A stretch of DNA of 40,193 bases from positions 1-40,193 of IMG/VR virus record IMGVR_UViG_3300025154_000219; one strand, given 5' to 3'. Below are positions 20,776 through 29,571 of this stretch, in pieces. The notes under the pieces are model-generated. The model was not told the origin of the DNA and searched no databases. It worked only from the letters and a program-made list of their open reading frames with translations. This DNA comes from a virus. Numbering within the stretch: position 1 is the first letter of the stretch; each line of letters starts with the position of its first letter. The translations under genes were made by a program, and so were the position numbers.

Positions 20776-22024
20776 TACACTTCTTACTCATGACATGATC
20801 GCCCAGCGCGCTCTGTTCGATTTGAGTAACAATTTAGTTCTAGCGGGTAAAGTATACCGGGGTTATGAAGGTGAATTTGGAACTCCGGTTGGTGGGTATC
20901 AGAAGGGCGAATCAGTCAAGGTTCAACTTCCGAACAAATTTCGGGCTAAAAAGGCCACGGCTATCGATAAGGTAAATGCAGTGGAAAGTAACACCACCGT
21001 TACCGTTGACGTTCAGGCTCAGGTAGCCCTGGATTTTACCGAAAACGACCTAACATTGAAAGTAGAGGATTTCAGCCGGAAATACACCAACCCGGCAACC
21101 ATCGCCTTAGCCAACATTCTGGATGCTGACGGGTTCGAGGAGTACAAGAATATCTACAACCTCGTCGGTACACCGGGGACGACACCTTCTACCTTCAGAG
21201 TACTCGCAGATATTGCAGAGAGGATGGATAACGAAGCTGTCCCTGCCGATATGGAGCGGTGTGCCATCTGGACCCCAAAAGCAATCTGGGCTATGTCAGA
21301 CGGTGAATTGAAGTCCGTGTTCCAGGCGAATATTGTGGAGACCATGTTGCGGCGTGGATTCAGGGGTAACTTTGCCCAGATGGACCACTATATGGATCAA
21401 AACGTAAGTAGCCATACCACCGGTGCATTCACGACAGATTCTACCCCTGTGATGAATGGGGCGACGGCTGAAGGGGCCACCTCTCTGAACATTAATGGCC
21501 TGAAGGTATCCATAACGGGTATAATGAAGAAGGGAGATATCTTCACGATTGCGGGGGTTTATGCCTGTAACCCGGTCTCCGGTAAAGTCTGGGAAGGAAA
21601 TCAGCTTCGTCAATTCGTCGTCACTGCAGATGTAAACTCCAATTCGTCCGGGGAAGCTGTAGTACCGATAAGCCCGACCATTTATTCCAGTGCGGCTGCT
21701 GAAGATAACCTTCCATACCAGACTGTAATCACCCTTCCGGCTAATGGAGCCGCCGTTACTTTCGTTGGCACTGAGTCTACCTCCTACACTCAGAACTTGG
21801 CCTTCCATCGTGACTGTTTCGCATGTACTGTAGTCCCCTTCAAACGTCCGAAGTCAGCCGGAAAGTCCGTCGATTGGGGTCAGGCATCGGATAAACAGTT
21901 GGGGCTATCCATTACAGTGGTTACAGCCTTTGACATTGATGCCTATTCCGAGGCCACCCGGCTGGATATACTGTATGGCTGGGATACAATCAGACCCAAT
22001 CTGGGTGTAAGGATTACGGGGTAG
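20768..22024 (+). CDS. Major capsid protein, P22 coat family
   Basis: This 418-residue protein builds the icosahedral head. It follows the P22 coat pattern: MSNTLLTHDMIAQRALFDLSNNLVLAGKVYRGYEGEF, then KGESVKVQLPNKFRAKKA, DVQAQVALDFTENDLTLKVEDFSRKY (the HK97-fold N-arm and spine region), and a telokin-like Ig insertion around residues 220-340. The end is FDIDAYSEATRLDILYGWDTIRPNLGVRI. Family and length (P22 coat 430) agree. The SD is AAGGAAAAAAT, and the start overlaps the scaffold stop. A stem-loop follows at 22065-22087. Confidence 0.92.
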   Translation: MSNTLLTHDMIAQRALFDLSNNLVLAGKVYRGYEGEFGTPVGGYQKGESVKVQLPNKFRAKKATAIDKVNAVESNTTVTVDVQAQVALDFTENDLTLKVEDFSRKYTNPATIALANILDADGFEEYKNIYNLVGTPGTTPSTFRVLADIAERMDNEAVPADMERCAIWTPKAIWAMSDGELKSVFQANIVETMLRRGFRGNFAQMDHYMDQNVSSHTTGAFTTDSTPVMNGATAEGATSLNINGLKVSITGIMKKGDIFTIAGVYACNPVSGKVWEGNQLRQFVVTADVNSNSSGEAVVPISPTIYSSAAAEDNLPYQTVITLPANGAAVTFVGTESTSYTQNLAFHRDCFACTVVPFKRPKSAGKSVDWGQASDKQLGLSITVVTAFDIDAYSEATRLDILYGWDTIRPNLGVRITG

Positions 22025-22029
22025 TGGAC

Positions 22030-22055
22030 TCTGACCATTGATCACCTACTATAAC
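22030..22055 (+). promoter_or_regulatory. TGACCATTGATCAC site followed by TATAAC, possible regulated promoter
   Basis: Between the coat gene and the next ORF the plus strand has GACCATTGATCAC (22033-22045), a member of the TGACCA-type dyad family, then TATAAC at 22050-22055. No good -35 lies at the usual distance. This could be a promoter controlled by the same factor as the accessory cluster. Confidence 0.3.
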
Positions 22056-22064
22056 ATTAAATTT

Positions 22065-22087
22065 GGTGGGGGGTTACTCCCCCCGCC
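22065..22087 (+). terminator. Stem-loop after the coat gene
   Basis: GGTGGGGGG and CCCCCCGCC form a 9-bp stem (one G-T pair) around TTACT, ending 14 bp before the ATG at 22102. It lacks a good T-run, so it may be a partial terminator, an mRNA-stabilising hairpin after the highly expressed coat gene, or a leader structure. Confidence 0.5.
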
Positions 22088-22101
22088 AGTTTAGGAGACA
22101 T

Positions 22102-23244
22102 ATGAAAAAGATTACAGTTGCTTTTGCCCTACTCTTGGTTTTCGCCCTATCCTTTGCCGGAATCCAAGATAGATCCTCCTGGGTACAGTTGGTTCCACAC
22201 CCCGGGGATTACATTAAGATGCCCGAACTGAGTTCGGCTCCTTCAACTCCGGACAGTGGCTGGGGGGCAGTATATGCTACAGGAAATAACATCTACTTTA
22301 AAAGTGATGCTGGTGTGGTAACCAGTATGATTAATGTAGCTGATGTAGCTGGGGCTGTTACCTTCGATAATGGGCTGACGATGGACAATACGACGAATAA
22401 TGCCCTTACCTGGACTGAAAACAGTGAGACTCTTATCTGGACTTTTGGGTCCAATACTGCAGCCCTTAGTTCGTCCACCGGAATAAACTCTATGTCCGTG
22501 TTCGACAATGTAGCGGGGACTATAACCCATGCCGCTAATGGTGCTGCGGACGATTTTACCCTCAGTGTCACTGGTGCTCAGGACTCCAGTCTCATCCTCA
22601 GTTCGGCAGGTACTGCGGCTGATGCCCTACAGATAACAGCGTCTGCTGGCGGAATTGATATTACATCTGCCGCCACTTTCGATATCGACCTAACCGCCAC
22701 CGGGGGAACAATCAAAGCCATAGCCACGGAAGCGGCTGCGGATCAGTTCAAGGTCGACGCACAGGGGGCAGTAGCCGGAGTCGCCATCAACCTTGAGACG
22801 ACCGATGGGGGCATACTGCTGAATGCCGATGGGGCGACAGGGGGAGACATCGAACTGAACGCTGCTGACGACCTCACCCTCACGGCGGCAGGTGCAGTGG
22901 CAGTAACTGGAGTTCCGACTATTACACTTGCTGGAGCTGTGGTCCTCAACACTGTGGCTACCTTCACTGATTCGGATGCAACCCCGGATGTAACCGGAAA
23001 TACATACTTCAACACGAATACGACTGGAGTAACTATTACAGATTTTGATGGGGCTGGAATTGCTGCAGGTCAGCTTCTAGTGGTCACGTCTAAGGGGGCC
23101 ATCACCTACGACGTTACATCCTCTGGCATAAAGGGAGGAACGACAGATATCATCACTGCTGCTGGAGATGTGACTACCTTCCTATACGACGGTACAGATT
23201 GGCTGGTTGTAGCTCGAATGGATATGAGTGACGACCTCAACTAA
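22102..23244 (+). CDS. Structural fibre/decoration-like protein with an N-terminal signal-like segment
   Basis: This is a 380-residue protein. Residues 1-19 (MKKITVAFALLLVFALSFA) look like a Sec signal peptide with two Lys and a hydrophobic core. Then comes a STPDSGWGAVYATGNNIYFKSDAG segment of the kind found in phage fibre and decoration proteins. A long Ala/Thr/Asp/Gly-rich region with repeating short strands follows (GGIDITSAATFDIDLTATGG, DGGILLNADGATGGDIELNA), suggesting a beta-helix, and a C-terminal sandwich. The start is ATG 22102 behind TTAGGAGACAT. Location after the coat gene suggests a head or surface protein, yet a signal peptide is unexpected for that. A terminator follows. Confidence 0.65.
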   Translation: MKKITVAFALLLVFALSFAGIQDRSSWVQLVPHPGDYIKMPELSSAPSTPDSGWGAVYATGNNIYFKSDAGVVTSMINVADVAGAVTFDNGLTMDNTTNNALTWTENSETLIWTFGSNTAALSSSTGINSMSVFDNVAGTITHAANGAADDFTLSVTGAQDSSLILSSAGTAADALQITASAGGIDITSAATFDIDLTATGGTIKAIATEAAADQFKVDAQGAVAGVAINLETTDGGILLNADGATGGDIELNAADDLTLTAAGAVAVTGVPTITLAGAVVLNTVATFTDSDATPDVTGNTYFNTNTTGVTITDFDGAGIAAGQLLVVTSKGAITYDVTSSGIKGGTTDIITAAGDVTTFLYDGTDWLVVARMDMSDDLN

Positions 23245-23253
23245 ACTTTAGAT

Positions 23254-23285
23254 CGGGGGAGAAATGATAATCCCCCGTTTTTCTT
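23254..23285 (+). terminator. Rho-independent terminator
   Basis: CGGGGGA and TCCCCCG pair around a 10-base loop (23254-23277), followed by TTTTTC-TTT. It ends the unit containing the coat and fibre-like genes, and it partly abuts the 30-bp repeat at 23284. Confidence 0.85.
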
Positions 23286-23313
23286 TGTCCTTGGTCCTCT
23301 CATGATTCGTGAC
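23284..23313 (-). repeat. 30-bp long-range repeat, copy B (inverted relative to 4064)
   Basis: The minus strand of these 30 bases equals 4064-4093. A CAACGCAC word lies 27 bases upstream on the same strand, where copy A has three such words. It sits between the terminator and the gene at 23372, the only sizeable non-coding gap inside the head module. Confidence 0.9.
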
Positions 23314-23371
23314 AACATGACGACGTGCGGATGTGCGTTGGGGATTAAGGTAAAGGTAAAGGAGAAGAAAT

Positions 23372-23737
23372 ATGGGATTAAAAGGAAAAATGGAAATTTA
23401 CAAAAAGGCCCCAACCTTCCTCTACAATAAGGATGGAGACTCTAAACTATTCGAGAAACAGGATCAGGTAGACCGGGCGTGGAAAGAAGGATGGTTTGGA
23501 CCTCCCTGGATGTTGAGGGATACACCTCCAATTTCCGAGCAGACATTTGATACCAAAGCCATGATGGAAGAGGCCCTGCTGAGGGATCCAAGATATGAGG
23601 GATGCAAGATTGTGGTAAGCAGATCTGCAGCCGAATGTATGGAGAGGATTATAAAGTTTGAATTGGAAAAGGGGATAATTTCTCCTGAACCCGATCCCAA
23701 TGAGGATGATGATGAGGATGATGATGAGGAGCAATAA
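23372..23737 (+). CDS. Hypothetical protein with acidic tail
   Basis: This is a 121-residue protein: a short alpha/beta part with VDRAWKEGWFGPPWML, a Trp/Pro-rich motif recurring in small phage head-module proteins, then helices, then an acidic C-terminus made of Asp and Glu (about 15 residues). No family is named with confidence. The ATG at 23372 has AAAGGAGAAGAAAT upstream, and its stop overlaps the next start (TAATG). The repeat copy B lies just upstream. Confidence 0.65.
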   Translation: MGLKGKMEIYKKAPTFLYNKDGDSKLFEKQDQVDRAWKEGWFGPPWMLRDTPPISEQTFDTKAMMEEALLRDPRYEGCKIVVSRSAAECMERIIKFELEKGIISPEPDPNEDDDEDDDEEQ

Positions 23738-24465
23738 TGGCTACCTATTCAGCTAACGACATCATTGAAGCTGCAATGGTCAAGGCAACGATTATTTATC
23801 CGGGGGAATCAGTTCCAGCATCTAAATCTACTCAAGTATTTAACGACTTGAATAATATGCTGGAATCCTGGTCCCTGGAACGCCTTATGGTTTATGCCGG
23901 ATACCTGGAGAATTTTGCTCTTGTTGCTGGCCAATCTGAGTATACTTATGGGACTGGAGGAGACTTTGACTCTGATAGGCCAGTGAAGCTAGATAATGAA
24001 ACCTACGTTAGGTCCGGGGGTTTAGATCATTATGTAGCACTTAAACCTCTGGATATCTATCGAAGACTGGCAGGGAAGGAGGAGCTGGGAATTCCCCGGT
24101 TCTTATCCTTCAATCCAGAATTTCCTCTATTCAAGGTGTTCCTGTACCCTACTCCAAGTGCGGCTGACCAAATTTACTTCAATGCCGTGAAGCAGTTGGT
24201 GTCCTTTCCAGATAAGACTACATCGGTGGTTCTTCCTCCTGGGTATTCCAGGGCTATTATCCTAAATTTGGCTATCGAGATATGTCCGGGATTCAACAAG
24301 GTAGCATCTGCTGAACTTTTAGGTTTGGCTACCTCTGCAGTGGCATCTATACGAAAGGTGAACGTAAGACCGGTAAAATCCCTAAGAACGGACCATCTTA
24401 CGGTTATGGCTGGGGGTGGTAGGGTAAATCGAAACCCACTTAATTGTGGTCCCTGGGGGAGCTAA
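23737..24465 (+). CDS. Head-to-tail adaptor, P22 gp4-like
   Basis: This 242-residue protein fits the P22 tail accessory factor gp4 family, which binds the portal and closes the head. Visible features are TYSANDIIEAAMVKATIIYPGESVPASKSTQVFNDLNNMLESWSLERLMVY, where paired N-terminal helices with the NDLNxMLxSW motif are typical, then SEYTYGTGGDF, and the PPGYSRAIILNLAIEICPGF helix. It follows the coat region and precedes the gp10-like gene in the P22 order. It is translationally coupled at both ends by TAATG overlaps. Confidence 0.85.
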   Translation: MATYSANDIIEAAMVKATIIYPGESVPASKSTQVFNDLNNMLESWSLERLMVYAGYLENFALVAGQSEYTYGTGGDFDSDRPVKLDNETYVRSGGLDHYVALKPLDIYRRLAGKEELGIPRFLSFNPEFPLFKVFLYPTPSAADQIYFNAVKQLVSFPDKTTSVVLPPGYSRAIILNLAIEICPGFNKVASAELLGLATSAVASIRKVNVRPVKSLRTDHLTVMAGGGRVNRNPLNCGPWGS

Positions 24466-25916
24466 TGGCAACTAGAAGACAAAAAACACAGTCGATGGTT
24501 ATACCTTTCTGTGGTCCGGCGTATGAACTATCCTCCACCTTCATATCGTCTCAAGTCTGCAGAAACTTCTATCTTAAACACTACCCTGAGGTAGCGGGGG
24601 ATGAATTTATACTTGAGGGTACTCCAGGGTTGGTTCTGTGGCTTGACCCTGAAACAAATTTCGAGTCTAGAAGGACTTTGGTGTTTGGCGACTACAAGTA
24701 TGAAGTCAGCGGTAATAAACTCCTTAGGATAGACAGCAGCAAAAACATAACTGAACTGGGGACGATAGGAACCTCTACCGGACCTTTAGGTATGGCAACC
24801 AATGGTTTGGACTTGGTTGTAGTTGATGGTACTGGAGGCTGGGTGTGGGACTATACTGCTGAGACCTACACTCAGATCACCGACACTGATTTTCCAGACT
24901 GTATGTCTATAGTTCAGGTAGATGGGTACTACTTGGTCCCTAAAGTAGGCACTGGACAGATCTGGAGATCGGACTTCAATGATGGTCTATCTTGGGGTGG
25001 TCTGGCCTTTAGTACAGCCGGTGCTGATCCAGACCCAATCGTCGCCATTTCCGTCCACAACCGGGACGTGTACACAATTGGAGAGAGGACGACTGAAATC
25101 TGGCAGAATTCTGGGGAGGCTACATTCAACTTTGTCTCAATAACCTCGGCTTTTATTCAGAAGGGTGGTGTAGGACCTCTTGCAGTAACGGAAGGAAACA
25201 ATGCACTTTATTGGATAAGTAGAGATAGGGATGGTCAGGGCCAGTTAATGCAGTGTGTAGGTCGTGTCCCCTCCAATAAAAGTACCCCGGCTATAATTCA
25301 AGAATTCCAGTCTTGGGGCGATCTGTCAGACATCCAGATGTTTAGCTATGAAATGGAGGATCATACTCATATAGTCATTACTTCTCCTTCAGCGGGTAAA
25401 ACTTTTGTGTACGATTCTACTGTAGGAAAATGGCATGAGAGATCTACCCGGATTCTTGGGTTGAATGACCATTGGAGAATATCTACACACTCACTGTTCA
25501 ACAATCTTCATCTTGTTGGAGACTTCATCAATGGGAAGATCTATGAGCTGAGATCAGATGCATACGATGAGGCGGGGGCAACAATGGTAGCTACCAGACG
25601 GGCTTCAGTTATAAGAGCAAAACAGGATTTGATAACCATCAACTCCATTGAGCTTATATCTGAGCCGGGGGTTGGGTTAGAGTCGGGAGAAGATGAGGAT
25701 GTGAATCCTCAAGCAATCCTCAAGTGGTCCAGGGATGGAGGACGTACATGGTCTTCTGAAGTAGACTTACCTCTTGGGACCATCGGAGAAACTGAAAACC
25801 GGGCAAGGACTACTCAGCTTGGTCAAGGAAGAAACTGGGTGTTTGAGGTGTCCATTTCGGCTAAAGTAAAGAGAGTAATTACTGGTGCAATTGCGGAGAT
25901 TGTAGTCGATGGCTAA
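24465..25916 (+). CDS. Packaged-DNA stabilisation protein, P22 gp10-like
   Basis: This is a 483-residue protein of repeated beta-blades, with features of the P22 gp10 tail hub: FCGPAYELSSTFISSQVCRNFYLKHYPE, an IEGTPGL-type turn (LEGTPGLVLW), DGTGGWVWDYTA, VDGYYLVPKVGTGQIWRSDFNDGLSW, VHNRDVYTIGERTTEIWQNSG and ALYWISRDRDGQG. It sits after the gp4-like adaptor and probably plugs the portal after packaging. The start ATG 24465 overlaps the preceding stop; GGGGGAG supplies the SD. It overlaps the next gene by eight bases. Confidence 0.88.
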   Translation: MATRRQKTQSMVIPFCGPAYELSSTFISSQVCRNFYLKHYPEVAGDEFILEGTPGLVLWLDPETNFESRRTLVFGDYKYEVSGNKLLRIDSSKNITELGTIGTSTGPLGMATNGLDLVVVDGTGGWVWDYTAETYTQITDTDFPDCMSIVQVDGYYLVPKVGTGQIWRSDFNDGLSWGGLAFSTAGADPDPIVAISVHNRDVYTIGERTTEIWQNSGEATFNFVSITSAFIQKGGVGPLAVTEGNNALYWISRDRDGQGQLMQCVGRVPSNKSTPAIIQEFQSWGDLSDIQMFSYEMEDHTHIVITSPSAGKTFVYDSTVGKWHERSTRILGLNDHWRISTHSLFNNLHLVGDFINGKIYELRSDAYDEAGATMVATRRASVIRAKQDLITINSIELISEPGVGLESGEDEDVNPQAILKWSRDGGRTWSSEVDLPLGTIGETENRARTTQLGQGRNWVFEVSISAKVKRVITGAIAEIVVDG

Positions 25917-27108
25917 ACTAATTCTACCTAAACTCCCTACAACTCAGATGTACGTCGGGGGAACTATGACACGAGAGTGGCAGGGATTCTTCCTAAACCT
26001 ATATAACAGGGTTGGGGAGGTTGATGCCCTCTCCAACACTCAGCTTGAATCTCTTCTTGGGTTTCTTGCTGTTCTAAGTCCGACTAGACTGGTTGCGTCC
26101 GATGGAACTGGTAATCCGGTTTCTGTGGCAAATCTTGGATCCTGGATCTCCGGGTCTGCGGGTGAGATTACAGTGGATAATGATGGTGACGGGACAGTAA
26201 CCCTATCCATTCCAGATACCTTCATCCCAAATAGGATAGTTGGAACTACAGGAAAGATTACAGTTACAGATGATGGGTACGGAGGAGTAGTGGTAACTAT
26301 ATCTTCCACCTTTATTCCGTCTATGGTTCTTGGAACAATAGATCAAATTACTGTAACTGACAATGGTGATGGGACAGTTACCCTATCTACCCCCCAAAAC
26401 ATAGATACTGACGCAGATGTTACATTTGACACAGCTACCCTGGATGCTCTATTCCTAGCACTCGACAATGCAAAGGTTTATTTTGGTGCTTCAAATGATG
26501 CAAGTATTTATTATGATGGGACTAACTTAGTCATTAAATCCAGCGATGTTGCGGCAAGTGATCTAAAGATTTATACTGGAACCGATAAAACAGTCGAACT
26601 TCAAACCCCGGTTTATGAGGATCTCAACTTTGACCCCGCAAATCAGGGTGTATCTGCCGCAGGATGGCCGGATTACGTTGTAGTGGGTGATGTAGTCCAC
26701 TCTGAGTTTACTTCAGCCAATAACCAGTATGTTGGTTCGGGACAAGAAATTCCCCACTCCTACAAACTTTCTACAATTCTTTATCCCCACATTCACATTT
26801 TTTTGAAGAGTGGGGAATCTGAGGGAACTACAGGTGTCCAGTTTACGTTTTATTGGGAGTTGAGAAGTGGATCTGGAGTAACTACTGGATCTGTTGTTTT
26901 GTCCGCAACAAGCGCAGAATTGGTTGCTGGTACTAACCTAATTACCATTTATGACAGTACAGGGTTTGCTGGACCAGCATCAAAGGGGGCACAGATCAGG
27001 GCCAAACTTGCAAGAACTGGAGGTGACGCTGAAGATGTCATTGTTACAACATACGGGATACATTTTGCTATAGATACGGTAGGAAGTAGAACTATAGCGT
27101 CGAAATAG
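25909..27108 (+). CDS. Tail needle/fibre-position protein
   Basis: This is a 399-residue protein. It has an N-terminal segment (MTREWQGFFLNLYNRVGEVDAL) like the virion-anchoring helix of phage tail proteins, then three related blocks around GEITVDNDGDGTVTLSIP, GKITVTDDGYGGVVVTIS and DQITVTDNGDGTVTLSTP (residues about 84-162), then a beta-rich C-terminal head. In P22 order this is where the gp26 needle lies, so it may close the tail or bind the host. No sequence match to gp26 is visible. It is coupled to the gp10-like gene by overlap. Confidence 0.65.
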   Translation: MAKLILPKLPTTQMYVGGTMTREWQGFFLNLYNRVGEVDALSNTQLESLLGFLAVLSPTRLVASDGTGNPVSVANLGSWISGSAGEITVDNDGDGTVTLSIPDTFIPNRIVGTTGKITVTDDGYGGVVVTISSTFIPSMVLGTIDQITVTDNGDGTVTLSTPQNIDTDADVTFDTATLDALFLALDNAKVYFGASNDASIYYDGTNLVIKSSDVAASDLKIYTGTDKTVELQTPVYEDLNFDPANQGVSAAGWPDYVVVGDVVHSEFTSANNQYVGSGQEIPHSYKLSTILYPHIHIFLKSGESEGTTGVQFTFYWELRSGSGVTTGSVVLSATSAELVAGTNLITIYDSTGFAGPASKGAQIRAKLARTGGDAEDVIVTTYGIHFAIDTVGSRTIASK

Positions 27109-27127
27109 GGTTTGGAGGGACAGAAGA

Positions 27128-27601
27128 ATGGAGGCAAAACGAGCTACCTTGGATGATGCTGAACGAGTGAAGGAGATCATGATTCATCCTAAAGTCTATC
27201 CATGGATCATTGATGATGGATCCCCTACATCCGAGGACTTCGACTCTGCAGTGTTTCTTCGGTCTGAGGCAATCTACACTCTTATGCCAAACTATAACTC
27301 CCTGGCTATTTTTGTTCCAGTCAATTCCTTCACCTATGATCAGCATACCTGTGTTCTACCAGAGTCGAGAGGGGTAACAACCCAATTGGGTAGAGCCGTC
27401 TGGCGTTATATGTTCGAGAGAACTAAATGTGAAAAGATTACTACTTGGATTCCGGTGTTCAACCGCCCAGCTTTGGCAGCAGCATTAGCTGTAGGATTTG
27501 AGAAAGAGGGTCTAGTCACCAGCAGCTTTAAACGAAAAGGAAAACTATACGATCAGTTTATCCTAGGAATTACAAAGGAGAAATGGTTATGCCAGCAGTA
27601 G
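27128..27601 (+). CDS. GNAT-fold protein, P22 gp14-position (DUF2824-like)
   Basis: This is a 157-residue protein with an acetyltransferase-like fold: MEAKRATLDDAERVKEIMIHP for strand 1/helix 1, SLAIFVPVNSFTYDQHTCVLPESRGVTTQLGRAVWRYMFERTKCEKITTWIPVFNRPALAAALAVGFEKEGL for the core. The acetyl-CoA-binding Q/R-x-x-G-x-G/A loop is reduced to RGVTTQLG, so activity is doubtful. P22 gp14, a head protein at the same place in the gene order, belongs to a GNAT-related family as I recall it. GGAGGGACAGAAG is the SD. Confidence 0.65.
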   Translation: MEAKRATLDDAERVKEIMIHPKVYPWIIDDGSPTSEDFDSAVFLRSEAIYTLMPNYNSLAIFVPVNSFTYDQHTCVLPESRGVTTQLGRAVWRYMFERTKCEKITTWIPVFNRPALAAALAVGFEKEGLVTSSFKRKGKLYDQFILGITKEKWLCQQ

Positions 27602-28461
27602 TGGTAGCAGCAGTGGTAGTTGGTGGGGCAGCAGTAGCCTCGTCTGCTATGCAAAGTTCGGCGGCAAGTTCGGCGGCTGAGACCCAATCCAATGCTGCAG
27701 TAGAGGCAGCAAGGATACAGGCCGAATCTGCAGAGAAAACGCAGGCTATGCAGATAAAGTATCTAGAGGAATCCAGGGCGGATATAAAGAAAGCAGTAGA
27801 CCTGGGGTTGGTCGACTTGGACACGGGATACAACATGGCAATCTCCGAACTCCAGAAGTACACCCAGGGAACTGAACTGCAACAGTACCAGGGATTACTT
27901 GAAGATCCGTCCAGCATAATGACACGGCCTACAACTGTGGCCCAGATGAACGCTGGGACTGAGGCACTACAGGCAGCCTTCAGTCGTACGTCGGGTGGGG
28001 GTCTTTCCGGGCCTGCAATTAAGGCGGCAACGGAATTTGGTCAGAATTTAGCGGCTCAATCACTTGACGCTGAATTAAACCGACTGTTCCCCCTAATTCA
28101 GATTGGGGCCAACGCCAGCGGTCAAATAGCAAACCTGCAGACTGGTCTGGGACAGGCTAAGGCCAATATCCGAACTGCAGCAGCGGCTAATGACGCACAG
28201 TTGACCAGTAATGTAGCGAATAGTATTCAGAATAGTATCACCAACGCCGCCAATGCAGCCTCAAGTTACCAGACCCAACTTGGACAGATAAACGCTGCTG
28301 CTGCTACAACTCAGGCCAATATTGGAACTAATCTGCTGTCTAACATATCCAATGTTGGGTCTCAGGTACTTAACTACGCTGCAGTAAACCCAAACCTTTT
28401 TACCTCTTACCAGCCTACATCGTATTATGGCACTGGGTATGCAGGTGCTTCATCCAGATAA
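27589..28461 (+). CDS. DNA-ejection/internal virion protein, P22 gp7-position
   Basis: This is a 290-residue protein, Ala-, Gln- and Ser-rich, with an N-terminal hydrophobic helix (VVVAAVVVGGAAVASSAM) then long helices with QSNAAVEAARIQAESAEKTQAMQIKYLEESRADI, the composition typical of phage ejection proteins that leave the head with DNA and enter the envelope. It also has an NLQTGLGQAKANIRTAAAANDAQL-type helical repeat later. The second ATG (27589) is better spaced from AAAGGAG than the first (27583). It overlaps the preceding gene. Confidence 0.7.
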   Translation: MPAVVVAAVVVGGAAVASSAMQSSAASSAAETQSNAAVEAARIQAESAEKTQAMQIKYLEESRADIKKAVDLGLVDLDTGYNMAISELQKYTQGTELQQYQGLLEDPSSIMTRPTTVAQMNAGTEALQAAFSRTSGGGLSGPAIKAATEFGQNLAAQSLDAELNRLFPLIQIGANASGQIANLQTGLGQAKANIRTAAAANDAQLTSNVANSIQNSITNAANAASSYQTQLGQINAAAATTQANIGTNLLSNISNVGSQVLNYAAVNPNLFTSYQPTSYYGTGYAGASSR

Positions 28462-28470
28462 GGAGATATA

Positions 28471-29571
28471 ATGCCACTACCAGAGTTACAACCGTTTCAG
28501 GTTCCCAATTTCGCCGCAAATCTTCAAGGTCTTCAAACAATGAAGGCCCAGGAAAATGAAGCCAGGGCTGGATCTGCCATCGCCGCAAGTAAGTTTGAGT
28601 TGGACAAGAAGAAATTCATCCAGGAAGCTGAAAAGTTTAAGGCTGAGAAGGAAGATAGAACTAGAAAGCAGGTAATAGAGGTAAACGACTATGCCCTCAA
28701 CCTTCTTGCGGGGGTGAACTCTCCCGAAGACCTAGAGATAGCCAAATCCCACTTTAAACTCAGGTATCCCCAGGCCGGTGATTTGGTGGATCAAATGCTT
28801 CCGGACTACAACCCCACCAACGTTAGGATGATCCGGGAAGAATTGAGAACGGAAACCCAGAGACTTAAATTGGAGGAACAGGAAAGAGAGTTGAAGGGTT
28901 TTGCCCCTGGAACTGCAGTCTACCGAGGGGGAGAGAAGATAGATCAGGTTCCCACTGCTCCGACTAAGGATGACTACGAACTTTTCACTGATGGATCTGG
29001 ACAACAGGCTTATTTGGCTAAGGGGGCAAAGGTTCCATCAGGCTGGAAGAGAGCAGAAAAGACCGGAGGCGGTGTTACCATCAACCTCCCCAAGGCTGCA
29101 CCTGTAGGTGAAAGGGAAAGCCTAAATAAGCTTTTTGAGTTTGAGTCTCAGTTGTCCCGAATTGAGGAGGGTTATGACCCTAAGTACGTGGGTCGAGTTC
29201 AGGGCAATGCTGGGGCTGTCAAGGAATTAACGGGGATTGGGGCTGACGAGGGGGAGAGTGGATTCCGTCAGGTGGTCAAGGATATCGGGGATACACTCCT
29301 TCGACTCCGTTCAGGTGCACAGATTAACGAGCAGGAATATCAACGTATGCTGAAGTTGGTCCCAACCGTTGACCTTCCGGATACAGTCTTCAAGGCCAGA
29401 CTGAAGTCACTCCACACCGCTATTCGTAATTCCATCGCCACCAGAAAGGGTACTATGGGGGAGAGTGGATTTATTGTCCCGTCTGGAACACCGGAAGGTG
29501 AGGTTGGAGCCGGGGATGAAGCCGGAGTAACCATAATCAAGTTTGACTCACAGGGGAATATGATCCAATGA
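28471..29571 (+). CDS. Internal virion/ejection protein, P22 gp20-position
   Basis: This is a 366-residue protein starting MPLPELQPFQVPNFAANLQGLQTMKAQENEARAG, a pattern common in virion ejection proteins of podoviruses. Long charged coiled-coil segments follow (residues about 35-70 and 115-150) with a C-terminal helical domain (GDTLLRLRSGAQINEQEYQRMLKLVP). The SD AAGGAGATATA precedes ATG 28471. It is translationally coupled (ATGA) to the large protein that follows. The role is inferred from gene order and composition. Confidence 0.65.
   Translation: MPLPELQPFQVPNFAANLQGLQTMKAQENEARAGSAIAASKFELDKKKFIQEAEKFKAEKEDRTRKQVIEVNDYALNLLAGVNSPEDLEIAKSHFKLRYPQAGDLVDQMLPDYNPTNVRMIREELRTETQRLKLEEQERELKGFAPGTAVYRGGEKIDQVPTAPTKDDYELFTDGSGQQAYLAKGAKVPSGWKRAEKTGGGVTINLPKAAPVGERESLNKLFEFESQLSRIEEGYDPKYVGRVQGNAGAVKELTGIGADEGESGFRQVVKDIGDTLLRLRSGAQINEQEYQRMLKLVPTVDLPDTVFKARLKSLHTAIRNSIATRKGTMGESGFIVPSGTPEGEVGAGDEAGVTIIKFDSQGNMIQ

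Noticed and set aside
22065-22087. Riboswitch or ncRNA before the signal-peptide protein
   Set aside because: Only one simple G/C hairpin is present; nothing resembles a known aptamer.
27128-27601. Active acetyltransferase
   Set aside because: The fold fits, but the acetyl-CoA loop is degenerate and the gene sits at the P22 gp14 place in the virion order.
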